From: Streptomyces indicus
Lineage (GTDB): Bacteria; Actinomycetota; Actinomycetes; Streptomycetales; Streptomycetaceae
Assembly: GCF_900100315.1 (NCBI RefSeq)
Contig: NZ_FNFF01000017.1
Span: 1-64,000, forward strand
DNA: 64,000 nucleotides
Reading direction: 5' to 3'
This document shows, piece by piece, positions 1-7,196 of the stretch. Below the pieces are notes generated by a model. That model worked only from the letters and a program-made list of their open reading frames with translations. It was not told the origin of the DNA and made no database searches. A program made the translations under genes and the position numbers. Every line of letters starts with the position of its first letter. Positions within the stretch are counted from its first letter, which is position 1.

Positions 1-580
1 CGTCCTCGAGATCGTCGGTCTCACCGACGCCGGGCGGCGCCGCGTGGACGGCTACTCGCTCGGCATGCGCCAGCGCCTCGCGCTCGCCGCAGCGCTGCTC
101 GGCGACCCGCAGGTGTTGATCCTGGACGAGCCGGCCAACGGCCTCGATCCGGAAGGGATCGCCTGGCTGCGCCAGTTCCTGCGCCGTCTGGCCGCCGAGG
201 GGCGCACTGTGCTGGTGTCCAGCCACATCCTGTCCGAGATGCAGCAGTTGGTGGACCGCGTCGTCATCATCCACCGCGGTCGCCCGGTGCACGAAGGACC
301 GCTCACGGACCTGCCCTCCGCCCCGGCCCAGGTCTCCGTACGCAGCCCGCAAGCCACCGAACTCCGCCTCGCCCTGGAGCAAGCGACCACCAACGCAACC
401 AGCGTCCGCCAGCTGGGCCCCGAGACCCTCACAGTGGCCGGCCTCGCGAGCGCCGATATCGGCCGCCTCGCCCACCGCGAACGCATCGAGCTGCACGAAC
501 TCGCCGCCCACCAAGGAGATTTGGAGCGCCTCTTCTTCGCCCTCACCAAAGGCGCGGACCACGGCGCCGGGAGGGAATGA
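1..580 (+). CDS. ABC transporter ATP-binding protein, 5' truncated by the window
   Basis: This is the C-terminal part of an ABC-type ATPase, the cytoplasmic motor of an exporter. The reading frame is open from base 2, so the start and the Walker A motif lie to the left of the window. Visible motifs are the ABC signature (SLGMRQRL), Walker B (VLILDEP), the D-loop and the H-loop (VLVSSHIL), followed by a C-terminal extension typical of drug or lantibiotic exporters. The stop overlaps the start of the permease gene by four bases (ATGA), so the two are translationally coupled. The substrate cannot be told from sequence; a multidrug or antibiotic type ABC-2 exporter is the best guess. Confidence 0.9.
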   Translation, partial: VLEIVGLTDAGRRRVDGYSLGMRQRLALAAALLGDPQVLILDEPANGLDPEGIAWLRQFLRRLAAEGRTVLVSSHILSEMQQLVDRVVIIHRGRPVHEGPLTDLPSAPAQVSVRSPQATELRLALEQATTNATSVRQLGPETLTVAGLASADIGRLAHRERIELHELAAHQGDLERLFFALTKGADHGAGRE

Positions 581-1347
581 CCATGCGTCGACTGATCGCC
601 GGCGAATTCCACAAACTGCTCACCACCCGCCTCTGGCTGTGGCTGCTGCTCACCGCCGTGGCCCTGACCGCGCTGTACGCGAGCCTCCTCATCGCCTTCG
701 CCGACGGCGACGAGACCTGGACTCCATCCCTGGACACGGCCGCCGGGCAGCAGACCCTGTTCGCGGTGGCCGTCGGCGGCGCGAGCACCCTGGCCGCCGT
801 CCTCGGCGCCATCGGCATCAGCGGGGAATTCCGGCACAAGACCGCCACCGCGACCTTCCTGGCCACCCCGCACCGCGGCCGGGTCGTCACCGCCAAACTC
901 TTCACCTACGGCCTGGCCGGCGCCGCCTACGCCGTCGCCTGCCTGAGTATCGTCACCGCGATCGCCCTGCCCTGGCTCACAGCCAAGGGCATCCATCTGC
1001 CGCTGACCGGCAACGGCATCCCCGCCACCGCCCTGGGAACCGTGGCCGCCGTCACCGTGTTCGCCCTCATCGGAGTCGGCCTCGGCGCACTCCTGCGCGA
1101 CCAAGTCGCCACCGTGGTCGCCCTGCTGGTCTACCGCTTCGTCGCCGAACCCATCGTCACCGGCGTCCCCGCCCTGGAGGGCATTTCCCGGTACCTGCCC
1201 GGCCCCGCCTCCTCCGCCCTCACCCAGATCACCCTCACTACCCAGGACTTCCTCACCCCCTGGGCCGGCGGCCTCGCACTCGCCGCCTACGGACTCGCGT
1301 TCGCCGTCCTGGGCACGATCTGGTCGATGCGACGGGATATCTCCTGA
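577..1347 (+). CDS. ABC-2 type transporter permease
   Basis: A 256-residue membrane protein, the permease partner of the upstream ATPase. It has a short cytoplasmic N-terminus, a first membrane helix near residues 15-38 (LWLWLLLTAVALTALYAS), a second near 60-80 and further hydrophobic segments to the C-terminus, about six in all, as in ABC-2 permeases. The motif GEFRHKTATATFL after the second helix is characteristic of this family in actinomycetes. It overlaps the ATPase stop by four bases, so the pair forms one operon. The substrate is unknown. Confidence 0.88.
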   Translation: MTMRRLIAGEFHKLLTTRLWLWLLLTAVALTALYASLLIAFADGDETWTPSLDTAAGQQTLFAVAVGGASTLAAVLGAIGISGEFRHKTATATFLATPHRGRVVTAKLFTYGLAGAAYAVACLSIVTAIALPWLTAKGIHLPLTGNGIPATALGTVAAVTVFALIGVGLGALLRDQVATVVALLVYRFVAEPIVTGVPALEGISRYLPGPASSALTQITLTTQDFLTPWAGGLALAAYGLAFAVLGTIWSMRRDIS

Positions 1348-1445
1348 TACCGACACCGTCTACGCAGCGCCATGACCGATGGCCGAACGGAACGACGAGA
1401 CATCTAAGCTGCGACTCGGGACACGCGAACGGAAGGCCGAGGACC

Positions 1446-2108
1446 GTGGCGGACGAGCAGGAACTGGCAGAGACCCAGCGGCAGCACTGGCAGAACACCT
1501 ACACCGCCCACCCCGGCATGTACGGCGAGCAGCCCTCCGCCCCCGCCCTTCACGCAGCCGACGCCTTCCGCGCAGCCGGAGCGCGTGAGGTACTCGAACT
1601 CGGTGCCGGACACGGCCGCGATGCCCTGCACTTCGCGCGCCAGGGATTCAGCGTGCTGGCCACCGACTTCAGCCCCACCGGCCTGGACCAACTGCGCGAC
1701 GCAGCCGCGACCTTGGAGGTCAGCGGGCAGGTCATCACCGCAGTACACGACGTGCGCACACCGCTGCCCCTGCCCGACGCTTCGGTGGACGCCGTCTTCG
1801 CCCACATGCTGCTGTGCATGGCGCTGTCGACTCAGGAAATCCACGCCCTGGTCGACGAGGTCCGCCGCGTGCTGCGGCCGGGCGGCACGTTCGTCTACAC
1901 CGTCCGCCACACCGGCGACGCGCACTACGGCGCAGGCGTCTCCCACGGCGACGACATCTACGAACACGGCGGCTTCGCGGTGCACTTCTTCCCGCGCGAA
2001 CTGGTCGACTCCCTCGCCGAGAACTGGACACTCACCGAAGTCCATCCCTTCGAGGAAGGCGAACTGCCCCGGCGTCTGTGGCGCATCACCCAGCGCGTAC
2101 CCGCCTGA
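1446..2108 (+). CDS. Class I SAM-dependent methyltransferase
   Basis: A 220-residue cytoplasmic methyltransferase of the Rossmann type. Motif I is VLELGAGHGRDALHFARQG, followed by the acidic residue that binds the ribose (ATDFSP); the motif IV region is DASVDAVFAHMLLCMAL and the post-motif is LRPGGTFVYTVR. The open frame extends far upstream, but GTG at 1446 is chosen because it is preceded by AAGGCCGAGGA and gives the usual N-terminus of this group (ADEQELAETQRQHW). The substrate is not predictable. It resembles small-molecule or TehB-like methyltransferases. It is the last gene before the tRNA remnant and may be cargo of an integrated element. Confidence 0.82.
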   Translation: MADEQELAETQRQHWQNTYTAHPGMYGEQPSAPALHAADAFRAAGAREVLELGAGHGRDALHFARQGFSVLATDFSPTGLDQLRDAAATLEVSGQVITAVHDVRTPLPLPDASVDAVFAHMLLCMALSTQEIHALVDEVRRVLRPGGTFVYTVRHTGDAHYGAGVSHGDDIYEHGGFAVHFFPRELVDSLAENWTLTEVHPFEEGELPRRLWRITQRVPA

Positions 2109-2133
2109 CTTGATGACGTGGACTTCCAGCTGG

Positions 2134-2186
2134 CTTGAACCTCGCTGCCCCTCGGGGGCGTACCGGTTCGAGTCCGGTTCCGGGCA
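2134..2186 (+). other. 3' remnant of a tRNA gene (Leu-like), probable attachment site
   Basis: The segment reads as the 3' part of a type II tRNA: a 3' anticodon-stem strand (CTCGC), a long variable arm (GCCCC-TC-GGGGGC), a perfect T-arm (ACCGG-TTCGAGT-CCGGT), a 3' acceptor strand (TCCGGGC) and an A discriminator. No D-arm and no matching 5' acceptor strand (GCCCGGA) occurs in the preceding 90 bases, so this is not a complete gene. Duplicated tRNA 3' ends are the usual footprint of actinomycete integrative elements. The long variable arm and A discriminator point to Leu, but the isotype is not certain. Confidence 0.7.
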
Positions 2187-2248
2187 CCTTTTCTGTCTGC
2201 GGGGACGGCCGGCGGACCGTCTGCGGAGCTCAGGGTGGAGCGCGCGGG

Positions 2249-2280
2249 AAGGGCCGCGTCCCCTTCCGGACGCGGCCCTT
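2249..2280. terminator. Bidirectional hairpin terminator
   Basis: Perfect 13-bp inverted repeat (arms 2249-2261 and 2268-2280, 6-base loop). It lies between the tRNA remnant on the left and the end of the convergent pectate lyase gene, so it probably ends transcription from both sides. Confidence 0.75.
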
Positions 2281-2304
2281 CGCTTGCCACTCGTGCCGTG
2301 ACTG

Positions 2305-3933
2305 CTAACCGGCGTACGTCTCGAATTCGGCGATCCGGGGTGTTCCCGTCGAGCCGGTGATCTCGAAGGTGATCTTGCTCAAGGTGGTCGCGGGGATCGG
2401 GATGACGCCCGCGCCGGTGCCCGAGGCCAGGACGGCTCCGGTGTCGGCGTTCAGGACCCGCCAGGAGCCGATGCGGCCGGCTGCGGACGCCTCCTCGCGG
2501 ATGTGGAGCTTCGAGACCGTCGTCGGGGCGCCCCACTTGATCGAGATCGATCCCGTGGTGCCGGACGGCGACCAGTAGGTGCTCATGTTGCCGTCGCGCA
2601 CGTTGCCGTAGCTGGTCCCGTCGGCCTTGCTCGAACCGTCCGAACCGGCGCCGATGCTGAGGTTGGTGCCGGCCGGCGGGGTGGTCGGGGCCGGGGTGGT
2701 CGGTGCGGGCGTGGTCGGTGCAGGGGTGGTCGGGTCCGGGGTCGGGGACGGGGTCGTCGGGGTGCAGTTGCCGTCCGAGACCTGCAGGCCCTTGCCGGCG
2801 CCCGCGGTGCGGCTGACGACGTCCGGGACGCAGTTCGCGGCGTCGAGGCTGTAGGCGTACGGGACGCTGATGGTCGTGTTGGAGGTCGGGTTCGGGCCGG
2901 CCGGCTTGTAGTCGGAACTCGCGGGCGACCATGTCACGTTGTCGAAGACGTTCCCGCTGACCTGCCAGTACCCGGTCGTGGTCGTGTAGAAGGTGCCGAG
3001 GACGTCCTTGGAGTCCTCGAAGTAGTTGTTGTCCACCTTCGCCTTGCCGCCGGCCCGGGAGTTGATGCCCGAGTCGTTCACGCTCACGTAGTGGTTGTTG
3101 TAGAGGTGGGCAGTGCCGCCGCGGAGCAGGGGGACGCGCGAGTCCAGGTTCTCGTACCGGTTGTGGTGGTGCGTGATGTAGCTGTTGGAGACCTCGGTCT
3201 CGCTGGAGCCGATGAGGCCGCCGCGGCCCGAGTTGCGCAGGATGCTGTACGACAGGGTCACGTACTGGGTGTTGTCCTTCATGTCGAACAGCCCGTCGTA
3301 GCCCTCGGATTCACCGCCCGAGGCCTCGAGCGTGACGTGGTCGACCCACACGTTCCGTACGTCGGTCTCCATCCCGATCGCGTCGCCGCCGTTCGACGTG
3401 GGCGAGCCGGACTTCTTGACGTTCTTCACCGTCACGTTCTGGATGATGATGTTGCTGGACTCACGGATGTGAATGCCCAGTTGGTCGAAGACGGCTCCGC
3501 TGCCCACCCCGACGAGCGTGACGTTGCTGATCTGCTTGAGCTCGATCACGCCGTCGGCGGTGTTGCAGCTCGTGCCCGACACCTTGGCGGTGTTGGCGTG
3601 GTTGATCGTGCCCTCGACCTGGATGGTGATCGGCGTGCTGCTGCTGGCGCGGTCGCACAGCGCCTGGTGGATCTGGGTGCCGGTCGTGGCGCGTACGGTC
3701 GCGCCGCCCGCGCCGCCCGTCGTGCCGCCGTTCTGGGTCGCGTAGCCGGTGACGCCGCCGGTGGCGGCGGAGGCCTGCGGCATCACGACCAGCGTCGCGG
3801 CGCCGACGGCCGCGGCCGTCACCGCTCCCCAGACGGCCCTCCTGCCGCGCGATCGCGCCCGGCCCCGCGTCCGTGTCTGTGCCCGCGTCTGCGTTTGCGT
3901 CTGTGTGTGCGTCTGTGCGCGTGCTGGTCTCAT
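2305..3933 (-). CDS. Secreted pectate lyase (PL1 type) with C-terminal F5/8-like carbohydrate-binding domain
   Basis: A 542-residue extracellular enzyme that cleaves pectate by beta-elimination. ATG at 3933 is preferred because GGGGAG lies just upstream; an in-frame TTG at 3945 overlaps that ribosome site. The N-terminus has an unusual Gln/Thr/Arg stretch, then a hydrophobic core and AASAAT cleavage region. The lyase domain (about 45-370) has beta-helix repeats and PL1 motifs (WVDHVTLEASG, the basic catalytic strip DSRVPLLRGG). A Thr/Pro linker (PTPDPTTPAPTTPAPTT) leads to a discoidin-like domain (about 410-542) expected to bind polysaccharide. It is a single-gene unit with a LacI-type operator upstream, suggesting sugar control. 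Confidence 0.88.
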   Translation of the reverse strand: MRPARAQTHTQTQTQTRAQTRTRGRARSRGRRAVWGAVTAAAVGAATLVVMPQASAATGGVTGYATQNGGTTGGAGGATVRATTGTQIHQALCDRASSSTPITIQVEGTINHANTAKVSGTSCNTADGVIELKQISNVTLVGVGSGAVFDQLGIHIRESSNIIIQNVTVKNVKKSGSPTSNGGDAIGMETDVRNVWVDHVTLEASGGESEGYDGLFDMKDNTQYVTLSYSILRNSGRGGLIGSSETEVSNSYITHHHNRYENLDSRVPLLRGGTAHLYNNHYVSVNDSGINSRAGGKAKVDNNYFEDSKDVLGTFYTTTTGYWQVSGNVFDNVTWSPASSDYKPAGPNPTSNTTISVPYAYSLDAANCVPDVVSRTAGAGKGLQVSDGNCTPTTPSPTPDPTTPAPTTPAPTTPAPTTPPAGTNLSIGAGSDGSSKADGTSYGNVRDGNMSTYWSPSGTTGSISIKWGAPTTVSKLHIREEASAAGRIGSWRVLNADTGAVLASGTGAGVIPIPATTLSKITFEITGSTGTPRIAEFETYAG

Positions 3934-3999
3934 GTCGCTCCCCAAGTCGCCGTTGGATTACGGGTGTTGCGGTCCTGTCTGCGGGATCCGCGCAGCAGG

Positions 4000-4013
4000 G
4001 GAAAGCGCTTGCC
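4000..4013 (-). promoter_or_regulatory. LacI-family operator-like palindrome upstream of the pectate lyase gene
   Basis: On the minus strand this reads GGCAAGCGCTTTCC, with the perfect core AAGCGCTT at 4003-4010. This matches the CG-centred operator class bound by LacI-family sugar repressors in streptomycetes. It sits about 67-80 bases upstream of the lyase start, where a repressor would act. The cognate repressor is not in the window. Confidence 0.5.
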
Positions 4014-4145
4014 ATCCGGGAAGCTAAGGGGTCGTCAGGGGCACGTCAAGAACCCGTGCGTGAATGACGTACATGTATATGAACCCCAGTCGGGGCTGGA
4101 TCGCAGGTGACGTCGGGATGTGGCGACGTGGGGATGCGGGGTGGG

Positions 4146-4763
4146 TCAGGTGGGGCGGACCCGGGCCTTCAGCAGGTCGGCGCGGATCGCGGTGACCGTG
4201 TCGGCCGGGGTCTGCGCCGAGGTGTCCAGCCACAGGCCGATGCGCGGGGTGTCCTCGCGCAGCGCGCGGTCGAGGGCGTCCACTGTCCAGCCGGCGCCGT
4301 AGCCGGTCTTCGGGCGCTCGGCTTCCCTGTGGCGTACGGCTGCCGCGGAGGGGGCCAGGACGACGACGTAGAGGCGCTCGGTGCGGACCCGGGCGACGTA
4401 CCGGCTCAGGTCCTCGCCCAGGACGATGTCCTGCACGACGGCGGTCCAGCCCGCGCGCGCGTACTCGTCGGCCACCATCGCGGACAGCCGCTGCCGCAGC
4501 TCCAGTTGGGCGCGGGCCTCGGCGGTCGCCTCGGGCAGCAGTTCCTCGCGGCCGGACACGACCATCCGCCGGAAGACGTCGCCGCGCACATGGGCCGCGC
4601 GGGGCAGCCGCCCGGCCAGGAGCTCGGCCACGGTGGACTTGCCCGAGGCCATCACGCCGGTGATCAGGACGACCGCGGAGTCCAGGTCGTCGGTGTACGG
4701 GGTGGGGTCCGTAGCGGCAGTGTCCGGAGCAGCGCTCGGGTCTGGGGTCGTGACGGGGTCCAC
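4146..4763 (-). CDS. P-loop kinase-like protein (AAA/phosphotransferase type)
   Basis: A 205-residue cytoplasmic protein. The Walker A motif is GVMASGKST at about residues 35-43, followed by VAELLAGRL and HVRGDVFRRM, the layout of small-molecule kinases related to chloramphenicol phosphotransferase and gluconate kinases. Later motifs include VVQDIVLGEDL and a lid-like run RHREAERPKTGYG. GTG at 4763 has GAGAGG six bases upstream. The gene stands alone, opposite to the zinc-ribbon gene. The substrate is unknown. These proteins often phosphorylate antibiotics or sugars, but that is inference. Confidence 0.75.
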   Translation of the reverse strand: MDPVTTPDPSAAPDTAATDPTPYTDDLDSAVVLITGVMASGKSTVAELLAGRLPRAAHVRGDVFRRMVVSGREELLPEATAEARAQLELRQRLSAMVADEYARAGWTAVVQDIVLGEDLSRYVARVRTERLYVVVLAPSAAAVRHREAERPKTGYGAGWTVDALDRALREDTPRIGLWLDTSAQTPADTVTAIRADLLKARVRPT

Positions 4764-4921
4764 CGAGACCTCTCGTGTGCGGGAGCGGGGGTACGGACGC
4801 GGGGCGCGGAGAGTGCAGAGGGTTCCGAGGTGCGCCGGGACGCACGGTTTCACGGGACGGGGCGCGTCGCCAGCCGCATTACGGGGGTTGCCCCGGTCGG
4901 GCCCCTCCCGAGGGCGGCTCC

Positions 4922-4927
4922 TAGGGT
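4922..4927 (+). promoter_or_regulatory. -10 element of a probable leaderless promoter
   Basis: TAGGGT lies seven bases before the ATG at 4935. That spacing puts the transcription start at the start codon, as in the many leaderless mRNAs of Streptomyces. No convincing -35 element is seen. Confidence 0.45.
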
Positions 4928-4934
4928 GAGCCGC

Positions 4935-5189
4935 ATGACGACACAAGGGAACGGGATGGCGCAGGGGGTGTGCCCCGGCTGCGGGAGCACCGAGGTGTAC
5001 GCGGGCGAGGCGTACTACGGGCAGGCCAACCCCAACGTACGGCTGAAGTTCGGCGCGCTCCGCGGCACGACCGTGCCGGTGTCCGCGCTGGTCTGCGCGG
5101 ACTGCGGGCGGCTCGAGTGGCGCCTGGCCCTCGACGGGGACGACCGCGAGGGCATCCGCAAGCACTTCAGCCGGGTGCCCACCCGATAG
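4935..5189 (+). CDS. Small zinc-ribbon protein
   Basis: An 84-residue protein with two Cys pairs, CPGCGS near the N-terminus and CADCGR near residue 55, predicted to hold one structural zinc. Between them is a conserved stretch (AYYGQANPNVRLKFG). It has no signal peptide or membrane segment. The function is unknown; such small ribbons may bind nucleic acid or a protein partner. ATG 4935 fits a leaderless mRNA (TAGGGT just upstream). ATG 4956, with AAGGGA before it, is the alternative and would shorten the protein by seven residues. Confidence 0.75.
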   Translation: MTTQGNGMAQGVCPGCGSTEVYAGEAYYGQANPNVRLKFGALRGTTVPVSALVCADCGRLEWRLALDGDDREGIRKHFSRVPTR

Positions 5190-5337
5190 GCCAGGCAGCC
5201 ACCCGCCAGCCGCGAAACGGCCGCTGGAGAACACCGGCACCGGCACCGGCGGACCACGCCGACCCCCGGTGCCGACGGCCAAGGTCGAAACCGGCACCGC
5301 CGGACCACACCGACAAGCCTGCGCCGACGCAGAACGC

Positions 5338-5379
5338 CGAAGGGGCCGCCCGCACCACGGATGGCGGGCGGCCCCTTCG
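5338..5379. terminator. Strong bidirectional hairpin terminator
   Basis: Perfect 16-bp inverted repeat (arms 5338-5353 and 5364-5379, 10-base loop) between the convergent zinc-ribbon and ndh genes. No U-tract follows, which is usual in this GC-rich genus. Confidence 0.8.
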
Positions 5380-5405
5380 GGCGTGAGCTGGAGCTGTTTA
5401 AGGCG

Positions 5406-6809
5406 TCAGGAGGCCTTGGCCTTCTCCTGCGACTGCGACTGCGAGGCGGCCGCAGGGGCCTTCTCCGCGGCCGGCGGGGCCACCGGGGCGGGACGGGCCG
5501 CCTCGAAGAACTCCTCGCGCGGCGCCTCGAGGGCACCGAGGGAGACGACCTCGCGCTTGAGGAACATCGCCAGGGTCCAGTCGGCGAAGACGCGGATCTT
5601 GCGGTTCCACGTCGGCATCGCCATGCCGTGGTACGCGCGGTGCATGTACCAGGCGAGACGGCCCTTGAGCTTGATCTTCATCTTGCCCATGACGATCATC
5701 GCGACGCCCTTGTGGAGGCCGAGGCCCGCCACAGCACCCTTGTTGGCGTGCTTGTACTCCTTCTGCGGGAAGCCCCGCATACCGGAGATCACGTTGTCGC
5801 CGAGGACCTTGGCCTGGCGCAGCGCGTGCTGGGCGTTCGGCGGGCACCAGGCGCCCTCGCCGACGGCGAGGTCCGGCACCTGGGCGTTGTCGCCCGCGGC
5901 CCAGATGTAGTCGCTGCCCTGGACCTGGAGGGTCGTCTGGGTGTCGACGTGGCCGCGCGGGCCGAGCGGCAGACCGAAGCGCTGGAGCGCCGGGTTGGGC
6001 TTGACGCCCGCGGTCCACACGATGGTGTTGGAGTCGACCTCGAGGCCGTTCTTGAGGACCACGTGGCCGTCCACGCAGGAGTCCATCGACGTCGAGAGGT
6101 AGACCTCGATGCCGCGGCCTTCCAGGTGCTCCTTGCCGTACTGGCCGAGCTTCGGGCCGACCTCGGGAAGGATCTTGTCCGCCGCGTCGACGAGGACGAA
6201 CCGCATGTCCTCGCGCTTGACGTTGTTGTAGTACTTGGCGGCGTCGCGGGCCATGTCCTCGACCTCGCCGATCGTCTCGGCGCCGGCGAAGCCGCCACCG
6301 ACGAACACGAAGGTCAGCGCCTTGCGGCGGACCTCCTCGTCCTTGGTGGAGTCGGCCTTGTCGAGCTGCTCGAGGACGTGGTTGCGCAGGCCGATGGCCT
6401 CCTCGATGCCCTTCATGCCGATGCCCTGCTCGGCGAGGCCGGGGATCGGGAAGGTACGGGAGATGGCGCCGAGCGCGATCACCAGGTAGTCGAAGGGCAG
6501 CTCGTACGCCTCGCCGACCAGCGGGGCGATCGAGGCGACCTTGCGGTCCTGGTCGATGGTGGTGACACGGCCGGTGAGGACCTCGGCCTTGGGCAGCACG
6601 CGTCGCAGCGGGACGACGACGTGCCGAGGCGAGATGCTGCCGGCGGCGGCTTCGGGGAGGAAGGGCTGGTACGTCATGTACGACCGCGGGTCGACGACCG
6701 TGACGGTCGCCTCGCCGTAGCGCATCTTCTTGAGAATGCGCCGGGCTGCGTACAGGCCTACGTACCCGCCACCTACTACGAGGATCCTGGGACGCTCCGT
6801 GGTGCTCAT
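5406..6809 (-). CDS. ndh: Type II NADH dehydrogenase (NDH-2)
   Basis: A 467-residue flavoprotein that oxidises NADH and reduces menaquinone at the membrane surface without pumping protons. The FAD-binding motif is VVGGGYVGLYAARR at the N-terminus, the NADH-binding dinucleotide fold is FVGGGFAGAETIGEV near residue 180, and the second FAD contact is WAAGDNAQV. The C-terminus carries amphipathic membrane-docking segments (LAWYMHRAYHG...) and then an Ala/Pro/Gln-rich tail (SQSQSQEKAKAS) longer than usual. ATG 6809 has no clear ribosome site. A Rex-like dyad lies about 310 bases upstream; ndh is a known target of the redox sensor Rex in S. coelicolor. Confidence 0.92.
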   Translation of the reverse strand: MSTTERPRILVVGGGYVGLYAARRILKKMRYGEATVTVVDPRSYMTYQPFLPEAAAGSISPRHVVVPLRRVLPKAEVLTGRVTTIDQDRKVASIAPLVGEAYELPFDYLVIALGAISRTFPIPGLAEQGIGMKGIEEAIGLRNHVLEQLDKADSTKDEEVRRKALTFVFVGGGFAGAETIGEVEDMARDAAKYYNNVKREDMRFVLVDAADKILPEVGPKLGQYGKEHLEGRGIEVYLSTSMDSCVDGHVVLKNGLEVDSNTIVWTAGVKPNPALQRFGLPLGPRGHVDTQTTLQVQGSDYIWAAGDNAQVPDLAVGEGAWCPPNAQHALRQAKVLGDNVISGMRGFPQKEYKHANKGAVAGLGLHKGVAMIVMGKMKIKLKGRLAWYMHRAYHGMAMPTWNRKIRVFADWTLAMFLKREVVSLGALEAPREEFFEAARPAPVAPPAAEKAPAAASQSQSQEKAKAS

Positions 6810-7117
6810 GCCATCGAGTATCCACCCGGGTGGCGGGGGTCGCTCGTGCGCCCCTTCACAAGGTTGACTATGCCCTCTGCTACACTGCGCGGCTCGCGTG
6901 ACGCAGCTCATGGTCGCGCAGGGGAACCATGGTGTACGGGAGAACGTTGTTCACCCCTATTGAGCTGGGTTTCCGGGCTCTCGGGGCACTGGACCACAGC
7001 CCTTGTTCATCACGCTGTCACGTACGGGGAACGCACCGGAATCAAGCCGTGCACCATGATCATGTCCCCGATTCGGACTCCGGAGGCCTCTCCTTCACCC
7101 AAGGGGCGCCATTTCCT

Positions 7118-7133
7118 TGTGAAGAACTTCACG
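7118..7133. promoter_or_regulatory. Rex-operator-like dyad
   Basis: TGTGAA-GAAC-TTCACG matches the flanks of the Streptomyces Rex operator (TGTGAA-N4-TTCACA) at 11 of 12 positions. The next gene downstream on the minus strand is ndh, a known Rex regulon member, but the site is about 310 bases from its start. It is also just promoter-side of the egtD terminator for transcripts heading to ndh. The assignment is tentative. Confidence 0.4.
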
Positions 7134-7147
7134 AAGTTCCTGTGGAC

Positions 7148-7178
7148 GGCGGGCCGGAAGACCCGCTTCCGGCCCGCC
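7148..7178 (-). terminator. Terminator of the egt operon
   Basis: Perfect 13-bp inverted repeat (7148-7160 and 7166-7178) with a 5-base loop, about 18 bases past the egtD stop. Confidence 0.8.
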
Positions 7179-7196
7179 GCCATGGATTCAAAGGCC

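Larger units (their letters stand above)
6810..7196. other. Intergenic region between ndh and egtD
   Basis: This 387-bp stretch holds no gene I can support. It is the upstream region of ndh (minus strand) and the downstream region of egtD. It contains a Rex-like dyad (7118-7133), a terminator hairpin (7148-7178) and an imperfect GAGAAC...GTTCAC pair near 6943-6957. A short plus-strand frame at about 7057-7229 runs through the terminator and looks accidental. Confidence 0.6.

Noticed and set aside
2100..2188. A complete tRNA gene ending at 2186
   Set aside because: The 5' acceptor strand, D-arm and a proper 5' anticodon stem are missing, so only the 3' end is present.
2503..4110. A 535-codon plus-strand frame opposite the pectate lyase
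   Set aside because: The translation is Gly/Val/Arg-biased without a domain, while the minus strand codes a complete secreted lyase.
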